Assembly (NCBI GenBank): GCA_030704615.1
Contig: CM060732.1
Coordinates: forward strand, 18,414,001 to 18,478,000
Length of the DNA stretch: 64,000 bases
Direction of reading: 5' to 3'
Source: Takakia lepidozioides
Lineage: Eukaryota > Streptophyta > Takakiopsida > Takakiales > Takakiaceae
The notes beneath the pieces were generated by a model that ran no database searches, was not told where the DNA came from, and saw nothing but the letters and a program-made list of their open reading frames with translations. Both the position numbers and the translations under genes were made by a program. Below, piece by piece: positions 21,535 through 34,828 of the stretch. Position 1 is the stretch's first letter. Every line of letters begins with the position of its first letter.

Positions 21535-24500
21535 TCAAGAACAGCAGCTTGACTTTTGTGCAATGGCCTGGCCCTTCATCTGCACTGTGTTGGGCTTACT
21601 GCTGCTCAGTGCTGGTTGGCTTGCCATCCTGCTCCCCAACCCTCCATGTCACAATCTGCATTTGGAAGATTACCCACACTATTTCTGACTTGCTAAACTA
21701 AGGTTCGTACTTCTCAGCTCCGAGAGCTGGATTTAACAAGTGGGACAAGTACAGCCCATAGAAACCTACAGAAAAGAAAGAGAAAGAAGGAAACTGATTT
21801 CTTCCAAGAGGTGGGCTTGAGTCATAAAAACTTTGATGATGGGAACATACCTGTTCTTGATTTCAGCAGCCATTGTCATGAAAGCCTGTTCAACATTGTT
21901 GGCGTTCTTTGCACTGGTCTCCAGGAAAGGGATGCCAACCTCATCCGCAAATGCCTGCAGTGTAAGGTCCATGGTAACATTGCTTGCTTCATTTATTGTG
22001 TAATAACCTTGGCAAGCTAAGTGGATATGGGCTGAGAAGCCAGTACGTATTGTACATATTCTGCATACTAATAGTGGGGACCTCTTCATCTTTTCCATCT
22101 TTTTCTAGGACAGATTATTCTGCCTCTCTCAAGAAGAAAACAAGCTAAAATGATGGAGACCGATGGCTGCTATCACGTAGTGGCTCAGGAGGGGTGCCTT
22201 ACAGGAAGCTCATAAGCCCTACTTTCTGGTGATGCATGACTCAGTAATCGAGCAATTTAGCTGATGTTTGTTTGTGTCCTTCCCCTACAAGTTCTTCATG
22301 GACGCGGATGCCTTTTTACAAGGCGCAAATGGTCTTGTGATGCTAAGAAGAGATTACAGGAACAGAGAGGGCTCATCTAAAAAATACCTTGGCAGTCTGG
22401 GTGTCCACCACCTTTTTGCCAACAAGATCAGACTTGTTCCCAACCAACAGCTTGTTTACGTTTTCGCTGGCATAGCGATCAATCTCATTCAACCACTGCT
22501 TCACATTGTTGAAGCTTTCTGCATCTGTCACGTCATATACCACCTGCTCGCAAGGTTGCAACAACTTGTGAGATTTTGAAAATTGCCATTTGTAGAGATA
22601 ACAGTCTCCTTTGGAAATCTAACCCTCTTGGTCTACCATTGTTGCATAGAAATCTTGGTCACATTTCCAAATAAGAAATAACACTATCCACAATGATGAG
22701 GCCACCAGTGTCTGCAATCCCACCAGAGTATCAGCATGTCAAGCAATGCAACTAAATGGGGAGAAGGAAACAGCAGATGTACAATGATCCCATGAGCACC
22801 CCGATAGTAGCTACTGGTGATGGTCCGGAATCGCTCTTGGCCTGCTGTGTCCCACTGCCAACATATCACCCCCACACAAGTTCTTTGCACTTTTCAGCTA
22901 AAAAATGTGGACTCTTGCCAAAGCAAGTAACTTATATTCTCACATGACCCCTGAAGGGCGACTGCCTTTCAATGGGAAGGTGGACACCTTTATGACATCC
23001 AACACACTTATGTGATTTTGAACCCACAACCACTAGTGAAACATATTGACACTGGGCTATCTATTGGACGTCCTTTTCTGCTAACATATATCAAAGTGAG
23101 AGCCTAGTAAGCTCTGAACTCACCTTTGTGAGGTAAGCAAAGATAAACGAAATGAGATAGCCACATCCAAGGTAAAGAAGGGCTTTCAAAGATGAAAACA
23201 GGAATATCACACAGAAGAAATAAATAAAAAGAGGAAGGGAACCAGAAAGAATGCTGTTTCATAGTAGACAGTCAATCTAAGAGTAGAAACGAATAAACTA
23301 CATCCTTGTTCAATAATGCAAACATACCATGGAAATGGATAAAGAAAACAGGAATTTCAGAGAAAGACACTAAAGTCTCTAAGACAGCTAATACCGTCCC
23401 ACTGTAGAAAGGTAGATAGAAGTGACGGAGGTAAGAAGACATACAATCTGAAGCTTAATCGTCTTCCCATCCAGCTCAACTGTCCTTATTTTCTGTGTGT
23501 CAAAATTCCAGTCCAACCTATTCATAAAAAGTTCCAGTAGTATCTTCCTATAAAAACAACCAAGGTGAACGTGGCCCAAACACGTGCAAAGTTCAGAGAG
23601 CAAGAGCATTCATAAACCTGCCAAGAGTCCAACACATTGCACAGACACCCTCAAGTTTGCTGTCAGGCCAGATTTTGTGTTTTCAAGGGGGTTCCTTAAC
23701 TGGAAGTACTGAGGTATGTTGTCAATTCCATTGACTCAAATAAAAACGCCCAAAGAAACTTACAAAATCGACACCAATAGTACTGATATAGCTCTCCAAG
23801 TAGGAGTCATCCTGCACCACCAGACAAAACCCCTTCATTAGTGTAGCAATATCATCTGTCCAAGTATAGAGTAACAGCTCTATACAGGTATGAAAGGTAA
23901 TCCAAACAGATGTTGCATGAGTGCCAGCAGGTTGCTATAATAGAGCTGCCTTATACTAAGCTAGAGATTTGAGTCTAACTAACCAACATTGATGTCTACA
24001 TTTCTGCACTTATGAAACATCCAAGAAGCAGGCTCATTAAAGCTTCTCAATTTCCATTTAATCATATGACCCGAAATATAGGGTTGTCATGAGCTTACAG
24101 CAAACCGGAGTAAAAGGCACGACTTTCCAACACCCGAGTCCCCAATCAGTAGCAGCTTGAAGAGGTAGTCACTGTCACCAACCCATTCATGCATTCCATG
24201 AGTCCAATAATATGGTAGAGAGAGAGAACATGCCAGCTTATACCAACATCTGCTAATGGTTAACCACAACTCACTGCCATTCTTTGACACCATGCAAGAA
24301 GGTTTGACCACGATTTGAAACTGTGGACAATTCCTGATTTTCTTGACAAGGTGGGAGGTGCTTCATAGAACAAGACAGGTCTACTCCCTGGAGGCCAAGA
24401 TGAATAGACACGGCCCTTCAGACCCCCACCCTTGACTATCCCTTCTGCAGTGCGTTCTCCAGTTGCTCAACTGACTCGTTGCTCAAGTGCTTACTGACAA

Positions 24501-25661
24501 ATGCTTTATGGAGTGCAAGAGTTCTTTTCCCACTCTGGTGCAACAAACTTTTTCTTTACTGCTAAAAAGAAAAAGCAACCACCTCTTGCCTATGTGTAAG
24601 ACTGAGTCAAATTCCATTATCTCCTAATAAGTTGACATCTAAACTAGAACATCCCCTGGTCAGTGTCCTAAAGACATGCATGGAGCACTATGGAAATTCT
24701 TTTGCCCTAAAAATACCCCAATCTAAATGCAAAGGAGGGAAAGAAGGGGGTGGGTGACATATTACATTTCTTAGCACCTCTACTAGTAGTACTGACCTGC
24801 AAATATCAATCCCCACCTTCTTATTTTGCCTAAGGCCTGCTGGGCTATAGATTGTATAATCCACTTCACTCAGAAGCCATGAATGGTAAATTCCATCAAA
24901 CCCCTCTGCCACAAACTCATTAAGTAGAGAGTTAAATAGAGGAGTTCACAGCAGACATATACGTCTGATTGTCCAAGAACTGCAACACTTCCTCTCGTAG
25001 GTTAGAAAAGTTTCAAGAAACTTATAATCATCACGAACTCATCACGTTAATCCTGCAGTGTTATCCAGAGTACTAGAGCAGCATAACATCGCACGCCATC
25101 CCAACATCCGCTATTCTGAAAACCCTAAGTCGACCCCTTCCTCTTTCCTATCCCCATGCCTCCTAGTTGAAAGCACTTAATCACCCTCATCTCCCAGATC
25201 CAGGATTTCAGGCACTGCATGTTTTTGCTTGGCATGCTTAACCAAGGATTCTTGCTGCGACTTCTCACCGCTACAAAATATGACATGTAACCGCTTACCA
25301 TGTGACTCTGAGTTCTCTGTTACCCATTGTCCCCAAACCTGGTCTAAAACAACAGAGCGTCCTACCTAAGCAGGGACGATATGACACCATGACGTGTCCG
25401 TCTCATCCCACAAAGGATGCATTCGATATTCCCAGGGCCGTACATTCAACAACATGCCCATGTGGATTTCCATCAACAACCGACGACCATATCCAGAGAG
25501 ACGGCAGGCTATGGAGGACGCAAACATCTGGGAGGGGAGGATGAAGGAGACAGAGAGTGAGCGACACCGCACGAGATGGAGCTAACACTCCCTCTATTTA
25601 TCACAGATCTTATAAGCCAGAGAGATCCAAAGAAAACAGGGGCTTACTACTCAGGATTCAT
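21535..25661 (-). CDS. RABD: RABD (Rab1/YPT1-type) small GTPase, eight exons
   Basis: A Rab GTPase of the RABD (Rab1) class, which cycles between GDP and GTP and drives ER-to-Golgi vesicle tethering on the cytosolic membrane face. Eight coding exons splice with GT/AG borders: 25661-25648, 24171-24099, 23811-23764, 23492-23445, 22854-22783, 22543-22388, 21954-21851 and 21628-21535. They total 609 nt, 202 residues, the normal Rab1 length. Motifs: P-loop GDSGVGKS (15-22), switch I ISTIGVDF with Thr40, WDTAGQE (62-68) with Gln67, NKSD (121-124; usually NKCD) and ETSAK (149-153). The protein ends CCS, a prenylation site. Exon 1 is only 14 nt (MNPE plus two bases of Tyr). All introns keep the frame and no stop interrupts it, so the gene looks functional. 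Intron 1 is 1476 nt. Confidence 0.97.
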
Positions 25662-27813
25662 GCTCTCCAAACTTCCAAATCACGCGGGCCTCCTCCGAAG
25701 TGAGAGCGTCCCGCCTCTCGCTTCTTACAACCCTTCCCACAGCCTCCTTCCTCGGAAAGACACAGAATTCTTCACAGAGAGACAGACGCAGAATCCCTGC
25801 ACAATTGGGTTCAGCGACGGGGCGGTACAGATCGCGCTTACATGAGATGCCACCCAAGCCCACAACTTTAGATGCCGGGAAGAAGACGAAAACCTGAGTG
25901 ATTGCTTGCCCAAGCAAACCCCAGTTGGTACTTTCCCTGCAATTACCCAACTGGAGAGAAGTCCACCTCACCCTTGGGGGTATCTGGGTTTGTCATTTAT
26001 CACTCACACGGAGCGCTTCTTGGCCAGGGAGTGGGGTTTGAGAGACGACTCTTTCGGAGAGACAATTGGGCTTCAAACTAAGATGTTTAGGAATTGCATA
26101 AGGTTCGAGCTTGTCCATAATGTCTGTCCCTGCAGATAATTAGGAATTGCTCCCAGGGTTCAAATACAGTATTCCAGGCAAGCACTTCACCATTCCAAGG
26201 CTGAAGACTTCCAGATTGAGAACCTGGAGGGTGACTAATGTGCCCCTATTTTGATGTCCATCTTTGGCTTGTGGGTGGAGTTGCAATGCTTGGGATTTCT
26301 ACATGTTTCACACTAATGATACAGCTCATCTCTCTCCTTGACCACACATAAACATGGAAATGTAAGCAATAGATAGTCAGAGATGTTTTCGATTTCACAT
26401 AGTTCGCCAAGATTAAGAGATCATGGGTGGTCACCTTGATCCAGGCTTTGTAATAAGCCAACTGGTTGTTGTTCTTACACTGACACACCAACAGTGGTCA
26501 TCCACACAAGAGTTCCAAATCTTTACTAGAGAGAGGTATGAGCCATTTCTATGATGTGATCAGTTTCTCTTGCTGCTGACAGTAGAAAAAATATGAAATG
26601 GATTGCATAACTAGCCCTGCAGTGGATTGGGTAATGGCCATTTTACTTAATTGACTAAGATTTCAGCGTGCATGTGTTCTTACCTATTGTATGTGCAAAA
26701 ATCGCTCTATCATGCAGAGATCATCAGCTCCTCACAAGAAGCATTCTAAGAACAATCTTTGACCGTTTCAAATAGCTCCTAGCAAAATGCAAGTCCTTTA
26801 TGTATGATGCAATGCTTAAGCATTGAACAAGTCCCTCCGTAGTTCTTCCCATTGCTGCCCATGACAACCAGCCCAGGTGTGACTGGGCTTGCCCCAAGGA
26901 TTCTAGAGACATCAGTCAAAAAGAATGAAAGAGCATGGTCAGTTCTGAGACGTCCATTGCGTGTGTTCCAAGCCCATTCCAACCATCAAACATACTAGGG
27001 TCCAGTAGCAGCATCTGAGAACCCATCCTCCTTGCGGTGTGTCAAAGTCTTGACTGTGAATTGGAGCTGATGCATTTGGCAGTAATCCGCTTTACACAAG
27101 AAGCTGTCCATACTACCACTTTTCTCTTCCATGTAAGAGCATATGTTAGGCCCTTTTCCTTCGAAGATCAGTGAGCAAGCATGTCATGAGAAAGACTAGA
27201 TGACCTGCAGGACTTGGTCCTCATTGCCATCTGAAGACATTCTTTTGCCATATGTATCCATAAGGTCACTGCTGTTCCATTACCAACCACTACACATATC
27301 TAGAGACACGTTGCCTGCCTCAATCGTCAGAAAATTCTTCTTCTTAATGGCATCGGCCCAATCCAAAACTCTATTTTACTGTGGTAGTCAAAATCGCTTC
27401 GTGTACAGAATGCCTGATACTGTCTCCTGTAACTAAGTTAAGATTGTACTCTGAGACTTAGGTGGACGAGCTTGGAAGGAAATTGACTGAGAGCACTTTC
27501 GTACGAAAGCTGGAAGTTCAATGACATACTCCCCGAGGTAGCAAAAGCTTCTGAAGGGGGAAGTTGGGCACTGGCATTCAGCTATGAGACAGAGATAAGT
27601 AGATTGCTTTCTGAGAAAACTCTTCATGTCCTTGCCGCTTCTCTAACAGCTCAGTTGTAGTATATGCCCTATTTTTCTAGGTTAGAGGGAGGAAATTGGA
27701 CAAGAGGACTTCCCAGGATATCTTTGAAGTTCAGTGACAAGAATACGGTATGCCAAGTCAAAAACGTTTAAGTTCTGCTACGATAGAACTTAAGCAGGTA
27801 GGAAGGGCAGGAA
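25662..27813. other. RABD upstream region and intergenic DNA with an unidentified coding-like relic
   Basis: Just upstream of the RABD start is the presumed 5' leader and promoter; no clear TATA box was fixed. On the minus strand at about 26779-27360 the translation looks protein-like in fragments (RTDHALSFFLTDVSRILGAS followed by PVTPGLVVMGSNGKNYGGTC) but is broken by stops. I do not recognise it. Confidence 0.4.
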
Positions 27814-28344
27814 TCACCGATTCCTGACTCGACCAAATTTCGGCCTATTTGCCTTCCTCTCCATCTTTTCCATTTTTCGCTTCTCTTTCTCATTCATGGG
27901 CGAATCGTCACTGGTCCGTTGGAAGAAGAAAGGATAGAGGGCTAGTTGCCACAACTTGTAGAAAGCAAAAATGGGAATCACAAGGTACACAAACCAGAAC
28001 TTGCCAGAGATTATGGACGAAACCTGGACAAAGCTGGTGATATACAGAATGTCATGGAGGTAAGCGCAAAGTCCCCCAGTGCTCATATCAAACCCACCAT
28101 CCAACAGCTCCCCTGTGCTCTCATCGAAAGAGGGTTTGGCCATCCTCGCCAGCTGGTCATACACCAGCTTGTAAGCACCTGTTGTCACGCACAATCCTAG
28201 TCCATCCTTCCATGACAGACTCCCATATCGCATTCCAAGCCTCAACACAACGTACAGAGCATTGCATATCAGAATTACATTACGCAGCATGCGCATGTGC
28301 TTCTCGTTCTCCTCCTTCCGTTTTTTTGCGCCCTTGTTCGCCAT
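27814..28344 (-). CDS. TMEM208: TMEM208 / SND2-like ER membrane protein
   Basis: A single-exon gene for a 176-residue protein of the TMEM208 family (SND2 in yeast), which takes part in SRP-independent targeting of proteins to the endoplasmic reticulum. I chose the ATG at 28344 because the family begins MAN-GAKKRKEEN; an in-frame ATG 20 codons upstream would add a non-conserved leader. Landmarks are the basic N-terminus, a membrane segment RNVILICNALYVVLRLGM, the conserved GELLDGGFDMSTGGLCAYLHD stretch (two parts quoted as one would be 21 residues; the core is LLDGGFDMSTGG), YITSFVQVSSIISGKFW and a second hydrophobic pair LVIPIFAFYKLWQLAL, ending in a lysine-rich tail. Length and motif order match the family and the frame is intact. 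Confidence 0.95.
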   Translation of the reverse strand: MANKGAKKRKEENEKHMRMLRNVILICNALYVVLRLGMRYGSLSWKDGLGLCVTTGAYKLVYDQLARMAKPSFDESTGELLDGGFDMSTGGLCAYLHDILYITSFVQVSSIISGKFWFVYLVIPIFAFYKLWQLALYPFFFQRTSDDSPMNEKEKRKMEKMERKANRPKFGRVRNR

Positions 28345-28404
28345 CTCTTCCGCCCTCGCACCCTCAGTCTGGCTATGGCGGGAGGATTTTCTTACTGGGA
28401 ACAA

Positions 28405-29534
28405 TGGGCTAACAATCTACCATGTTAATATAGAAAACGAGGTTTTGGGAACCTTGTCGTTTGTGTAAGCTCTACTTCCAGGAATTACAACAGGAACCGG
28501 CCCACCATGTTCCTCTCACCTCAAGTTCACCAATAAGTATATGGGAACCTTAGCGCGCCTCTCTTCTTCAGGAAAAGGTCCGCGGACCCTAGAAATTTAT
28601 TCGTACAGTGAAGGCTGCTCTAAGACTTGTGGCTCTGCATCGCAGCTCGTGAAAATTCATATGTGAGATACCGGAGCAACTTGGTTTATTTTCAAATTTG
28701 GAGTGAGCCATACTGGCAGCAGCAGATGCTTGTGATGGTTTACAGCATTTGACAACTGCCTAACCCAATTACCTCTTACATTGCTGCACCCGCAATTTGT
28801 ATGTCACTCATACTCCATCAAGGGAACACTAGATGATGAAGGACCTATGAGTGGTATTGTGCAGAAGGGCTTCATGCTGTCCACAATGCGGAACCAGGAA
28901 GTTGGGTGCAAATCTTTATTGAGTCAGGCACATAACAAGTAAGCTTGTTGCCACCAAAACTTGTAACAAAAAATTAACAACATGATGAGTAGATCACAAT
29001 TGAACCAGGGGTGCAAACTAGAGTGGCACCATCTTTGCCACCCCAAGCAACACATTGGTGTATTGGTGTAAAGAGACAAAATACCTTTTACCTCCCAAAA
29101 CCAGCCGTAGTCTCCAATACAAATAGAACATAAAACCCCTTTGTTGTTTCCAGCATTGTAGGAGCTTATGACAAAGGAACCCCCAAAAAACAAGGCTACC
29201 ATGGCACCATAAGCTACTTTTGGTTGAACTTTGGCTGACTAGTAGCATATACAAAATAGGCTGACTCCTGCCAAAGCAAGCGTAAATCATGGTGTCCCTT
29301 CACCCCAAAGGGAATCATATACAGTGTAGAATAGATCAGATAATCTGAACTTCCATCCTGTGTCTGTGTGTATATGTGTGGAAGAGAGCAATATAGCACC
29401 CATACTATTGAAGAGAGCTGCTGTATCAACTCGCTCTCAGAGGAGGGGCCATTTCAGTCTTCATTGGTGATGATTGGTTATCAGCAGCCATTTGCTCCTC
29501 TTCAGCCCTGTCAATGGCAGCATCTACATTGTCC
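28405..29534. other. intergenic between TMEM208 and JAZ
   Basis: TMEM208 promoter side and JAZ 3' side. ORFs here have no recognisable domain. Confidence 0.4.
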
Positions 29535-32500
29535 TCAACGTTTCTCAGAGTCTCGGTGGCAGTGCATACTGCTGGAAATCTGTAGTGGTGAGCTGCATCT
29601 TTTAGACTGGGCGTTCAAAGTGTTTGACAGATTTGGGGACGTTTCATGCGGAGTGGCCGAAGGGTCAGGAGACTTGTTCATGGTCATGATGTAAGGTTGC
29701 TTTGTGAGAGCTCTGGAATGAAGGACAAATTATTAGTGCCAAGACTTGTCAATGGTGTGACAAGCTCTAAAATCCTACAACCTCTATCAACGCCCTTCTT
29801 ACATTGTAGGGAGCGCCGAGTTCAACTATCCATGGCACACTCCCAAGACTACCGATCAGAGTAGGTGAGAGTAGACCTGTGCCTGAGATTGTGTATGCAG
29901 AGTGGTCCAGGAATCATCAGATACACCACTGGATTGTAACAAGGACACTCACGTACTAGTCTCTTTTGTCATCATTTTCATGTAGTTGCCATGCTGATCC
30001 CATCTCACAGGGCAAGACAAATGAGAGTACTGTACCTTTCTTTTCGCTTCTCCAAGAAGCGAGCCAGTGATGCTTTCCTTGCTTGGGGTAACTCTGCCCC
30101 AAAGAAAAACACAAACACAAATCGTAAGTCAATGGCCAGGGATGGTTCGAAGACAAGACATTAGATAAAACCACCTACCCTTTGGATTCAGTTACAAGGT
30201 TGTGGCTCGTAGCAAAAATAGTGAAACGATTAACACATTGAACATCCCCTGCATACCTTTAAGTGCTGTCATTTCTTTGGGTCCTGAAAGCTTATTCGAG
30301 CTTGAGGCAGGGCTACTGTATGGTTTTGAATTCTCAGGTTGCTGCTGGGGCTGCTTTCTTGCTGCAGCATACGTACCAGAGCATTGGCCTTGAGGTGGTG
30401 ACACCTGAAACTGGGCATTGACTTGTTCAGAAGGACCCCATGCGGAGGTCATTGGGGTGAGAGGCCTGTCAGGAGCATTCCTTGTTGAAGGTGCTGGCAT
30501 AGGCACAGTTTGCAGGGGCACAGGAGTGCTTTGCACAGGCACAGGTGCACTTTGTGTGGGACCACTTTGTGCAAGGCTTGAGAACCATGGAACCCCACTT
30601 CCAGCCAGGACCATAATTGCTTGTGCCTACAACACCAGCAAGTGCTCCTCCTGCTGATTTAATATGGGAATCACTTGCAAGTCTAGGAGACATCTATTTT
30701 GGCTGAGGAAACTGACAGAGGGCATGCAAGGCAGCATACTAGCATGGTAAACTCATGGTAGCAGACCCCTCCTGGAAGCAACCCAGGAGGAGTGGTGTTC
30801 ATTAGATAACCCTTTATTAGTCACAAATCCTGGAGCTAGATCTTTCTTTCACAACGGAAATTGATGGGCATGACATTCTACCTTGTCCATCGAAATGTTG
30901 TCATAAACATTCACAGTGCCAGCATAGAAGATAGTGAGCTGCGCTGTGCCTGGCCTAACTGAAGAATCTGACCCAGGAACCCTGCAAGAATAGAATATTC
31001 TTGGCATCAGAGGGCATGAAATACTCATAGCAAAACAAAACCAACTGGGGTGCTACTGACAATAACAGAGAGACGCACACCTACAACCAACCTCTTACTG
31101 AGAAGGAGAAGCAACCACAGCAGACAAGCAATCCAATGAATGAACCAATGAGAAAGAAAACCACCTTAGTGCGGTAGGAGGTGCACTGGTTGCAACAGGA
31201 AGGGCCGACTGCTGGGCAGCCACAACAGCACCAAACCCCATGGGCAGCATGGCTGAGGTTGTGGGGCCTACCACCGCTGAGCTTGATCGCGGTTGAATTC
31301 CGGGATTGGGCATTGGTTCATGTTCGCACTGATTTGTGCATGAGAGGGAAAGACCTGCACAAATCAATATCTGGTGAATGAGATGCTATTTTCTTGGAAG
31401 TTTTGCAACAACCAAACTCTCCTTACATATAGCAGACAGTCAGATGATACAGACATTAAAGCCACCTTCATGAGCATGTGATGCATGCACGTGAATGCAA
31501 TAGCCTTGACTATCAATCGATCATCTTCATTTCCAGGCACTAGGACAGTCATTTTCATTCCCCAGTCAATTACCACCAAGAGCTGTGATAGAGCCTGGGA
31601 GCCTCCATGATGCGATTTTTTGGAGAGTGTGTGGGGGAGACCTTGGAAGGTGGTTGGTTCCATTCTCGCCTGGTTAGCCTGCACTCACTGGGTTTTACGG
31701 TTGCTGACCATGTCTTGGGCAGCATGACTTGATTTGCCAGATGAAGATTTGTGGTTTAAAAAGTTTGGCTCGGGGGTCTTTCCACCTTTCCTGATGCCCA
31801 AAAAAAGTGAGCTAGAGGAAAAGAGAACTTCAACACCAAAAAGCAGCAGAATCAGATCCGGAGGAACCTGCACTGCCAGTGCCAGACCGGTCAGGCGTCT
31901 GTGCCAGATCTTCCAAGGCACGGCTGGCAAGGCTCCTCTCAAATCGGCAGCTTCCCCAACCTCCAGTCTCCTCTTTCACAGAAGAGCGTCCCCACTCCAA
32001 GGCCTCTCTGGCTGAAGCTGGCTCAAAGGCGCGCCCTTGCTGCAATCAACAAATTCCAGCACACCCAACAAACACACAACTTGAGTTTCAGGCAGAACAC
32101 AGGAATGTTCGTTCTTCACATCTGGGTTGGGCCTTTCTAATATCATAAAGTTGAAAGGTAGCTAACCCGCTGCATGGCTGCTAGCTTGTTCCAAGAGGGC
32201 CACCGCATCCCTGCACCGCAGATGTCCCACATGCAAACACCCAAAAGAGTACCAAGGATCAAAAATCTGTATCACCATTGGCACCCAAGTCTAAGTAGAC
32301 TCTCTAAACCTAGCTTGGATGTGAGGGCTACACCAGGGAGATGACTTCTCAAACAGAGCTTCCTATGTCACTTTCAGGGCCTTCCTCTCTCTTGCTCTGT
32401 CTCTCAACCTGTCCTCTACATACCTATATGCTCCTAGACAACTTCTGTACAGAAACTTGAGTTCCACAGCACCTTCCTAAGGCAAAAACCAAACATCTCT

Positions 32501-33396
32501 AACTTAGTTCTGATTCTCCTATCTTCTTCCTTGCCATCACAGTTGCGGCTGCAAATGCCAAAGGTCTCCTGCTCCTACATTATTTGCCATCCACCGTGGC
32601 TTTACTTTTCAACCACTACCTTACCCCATTATTACTAGCACCACAAACAGTGGTCATGAGAGGTTGCTTATATGGCAAGGTTTCTCCACCCTGCATGAGC
32701 CGCACTAGTTGGGGAGTGCCACAGCTCAGCCAGAGTAAGAGCACAGGTTGAAATGCATCATCTAAGCCGAGACTCACCCTCCTCTAGGAGATATCTCTGG
32801 CACTCATCTCCAGAGAGCTGCTGACTGGCAGCATCAGTTAGCTCTTCCCAGGGCTCACCGGCAACAATAGCCCTTTCTCTCTCACTTGAAGACGGTGGTA
32901 CTTCCCCGCCCTCCTCTATTGATTTGGTCTCCTCTCCGGCTTCAGGAGTTCCACTCCATGGCTGTGCCTTCTGAACAGTTGCTCTCTTGTATCCAATGTA
33001 TCGGATGGCTTTCTCATTTGCACCGGAGGCCTTGTCGCTAGAGAGACTCCCAGGGCCAGCCAAATTGCATGCATGCCCATTAAATCCCCTTGATCCCGCA
33101 CCACTAGAAGAACTTAAGATCAGACCGTCATTCCCAAGAAGGCCAGCCATGGGATTGCTGGTCAAGGCCGATGAGAGATTAAGTTTGGCTTGCTCGCGCA
33201 TTTGTTGCAATGGAGCGTGCGATGATGTCTGTTCTTGCAAAAGATTAGTAAAGGAAAAACCTGAAGGTGTACTCTCCACTAATTGCCTCCCCGTCTCATC
33301 GTGTTTCTGAATTTCTCTTTCTCTTGTAGTGCCACTGCTGGCCTCACCAAGTCCCATAAAGTCCCGGGCAACCACTTGGTCTCCCTCTCTCCCCAT
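29535..33396 (-). CDS. JAZ: JAZ (TIFY family) jasmonate-signalling repressor, multi-exon
   Basis: A nuclear repressor that binds MYC factors and, with COI1, acts as the jasmonate co-receptor. The first exon starts at the ATG at 33396 and has the JAZ3-like N-terminal motif ARDFMGLG at residues 10-17; it probably ends at a GTGAGT donor near 32770. Resolved 3' exons: 31354-31165 (approximate), 30981-30882 with the TIFY domain TIFYAGTVNVYDNISMDK, 30626-30257 beginning AQAIMVLAGSG and rich in Pro/Ser/Gln, 30093-30036 with most of the Jas motif, and 29712-29535 with its end and the stop. Joined, Jas reads ELPQARKASLARFLEKRKER then ALTKQPY, fitting SLX2FX2KRX2RX5PY. The last three junctions keep frame exactly. 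Exons between 31.36 and 32.76 kb are not resolved; 31790-31690 (EPNFLNHKSSSGKSS) is one candidate. Confidence 0.93.
29713..30035 (-). promoter_or_regulatory. Jas intron (splits the Jas motif before X5PY)
   Basis: This 323 nt intron begins GTACAG and ends TTCCAG. If retained, translation would run RYSTLICLAL and stop, removing the PY end of the Jas motif. In other plants retention of the intron at this same place gives JAZ forms that resist COI1-dependent turnover; whether it happens here is inference. Confidence 0.75.
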
Positions 33397-34828
33397 TGGG
33401 GATTGCCAACGAGGTAGTCAAACCAACAAGAGGTGTGTTGACAATCAGATCAAACGCCGCTGGCAGTTCTTTTGATCGAAAAGCCCCCCGCGTCCACCAT
33501 CCATCTTTTCTTGAAGCCCTCCAAAGCCCTAAGTGTATGACCTCAACCTACTTTCGGTTTCGGCTAACCCAGCTGATGCTGTCTATAATTCAATATCCCC
33601 AGCTGCTGGAGGTGCTACGAGAGTAAAGATTCTTGACATATATCCATAGACTAACCTACTTAATGATGCAACTGAATGAAAGCTATGGACTCAATGCTGC
33701 ATAGAGGCCCAACACTAGGCCCAAGAATCCCCGGAGCTGAAAAAAACAGGGGAAGAGAGAGAATTTTTGTGGGATGAACCAGCATCTTGAACAACCAACA
33801 AGACCACAGTTGATCGAGCAAAGGTTGAACTGAAAACAACTGTGACCTAAGATGATTGCGAGTCTGAATGAGTGCCGGAAGGGATACAGGGGGCCGATCT
33901 CAACATGCACTCCACGATTGATAAAACTAGGAGCAGCAATGACGGCAGGTTTGACAAATCTAACTTAATTGCTGGTGATCACCATCAGCTCATCCTCACA
34001 GTACGAAAGCTACCACTGGGGCGAAAAACACGGAAGCTTCGGAGTGATCTACTCAACAAATTGGAATACCCCCCCGATGGAATGCAGAAGCAATTTTCGG
34101 AGCAAGAGCGTCCTTCGTGGACGCTATTGGAAGGAAGGAAATTAAAGATACGCAGATGCTCGACCAGCGCAAAATGGTTTCATGGAGAATCTGAATCAGA
34201 AATCGACCGCACTTTGATGCAGGCCCGGCGGAGCAGCGTAACAACTCTGGAGAAGAAGGTGCTCCTTTAGCTCCCAGCCAAGTTGAGGAGAAAATTGAGA
34301 AACGAGCGTCAGAGGTTTCCCGAAATCGCTCAGATTCTTCCCAGAAAACCCCCACTCCACAGGTAGTCTTCGCCCTTCCTAATCCACTCCACACCTGAAA
34401 AAGCGTGGGGCAAGCCTCCTCGACCACCAATTTATTCCTTCCACCGCACAGCAATCGTGCTCAACAGACGCACTGAGAATGTAAACCTCCGCAAACCCAC
34501 CTCCGAAATGAAGTGCTCTCCAACACCCACAAGTCGGAATGTTTAAATGCACGGATGGCATGCAGGGCCTCCTCGGCCCAGCACGAGGGGTATCAGCGAT
34601 CCACACGCACTCTGGCCACTGACCAGAAACTATTCAATTCACTAAAACTGTGCTGAGCTGAGTTAGTGACTGCCCTTTAGTGAGCAGCCTTGTGTTGTTT
34701 CATTGTTTTCTCTTTTTGTGCTGGGAAAATGTTTCTGTAAAGAGTAAAGAGCTGCAAAAGTGACAAAAACCATAAACAACTTGCAAACTCAAAAACACTC
34801 AGTAAGTTGGTGGGTAACAATATTGGGC
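33397..34828. other. JAZ upstream region, no gene recognised
   Basis: Contains the presumed JAZ promoter and leader. Short ORFs on both strands lack domains. Confidence 0.4.

Noticed and set aside
25651-25971. 106-codon minus-strand ORF upstream of RABD
   Set aside because: It overlaps the RABD exon 1 and leader in another frame and has no domain.
31685-32045. Two overlapping minus-strand ORFs taken as separate small genes
   Set aside because: They lie within the JAZ gene between confirmed exons and are more simply exon candidates or intron sequence.
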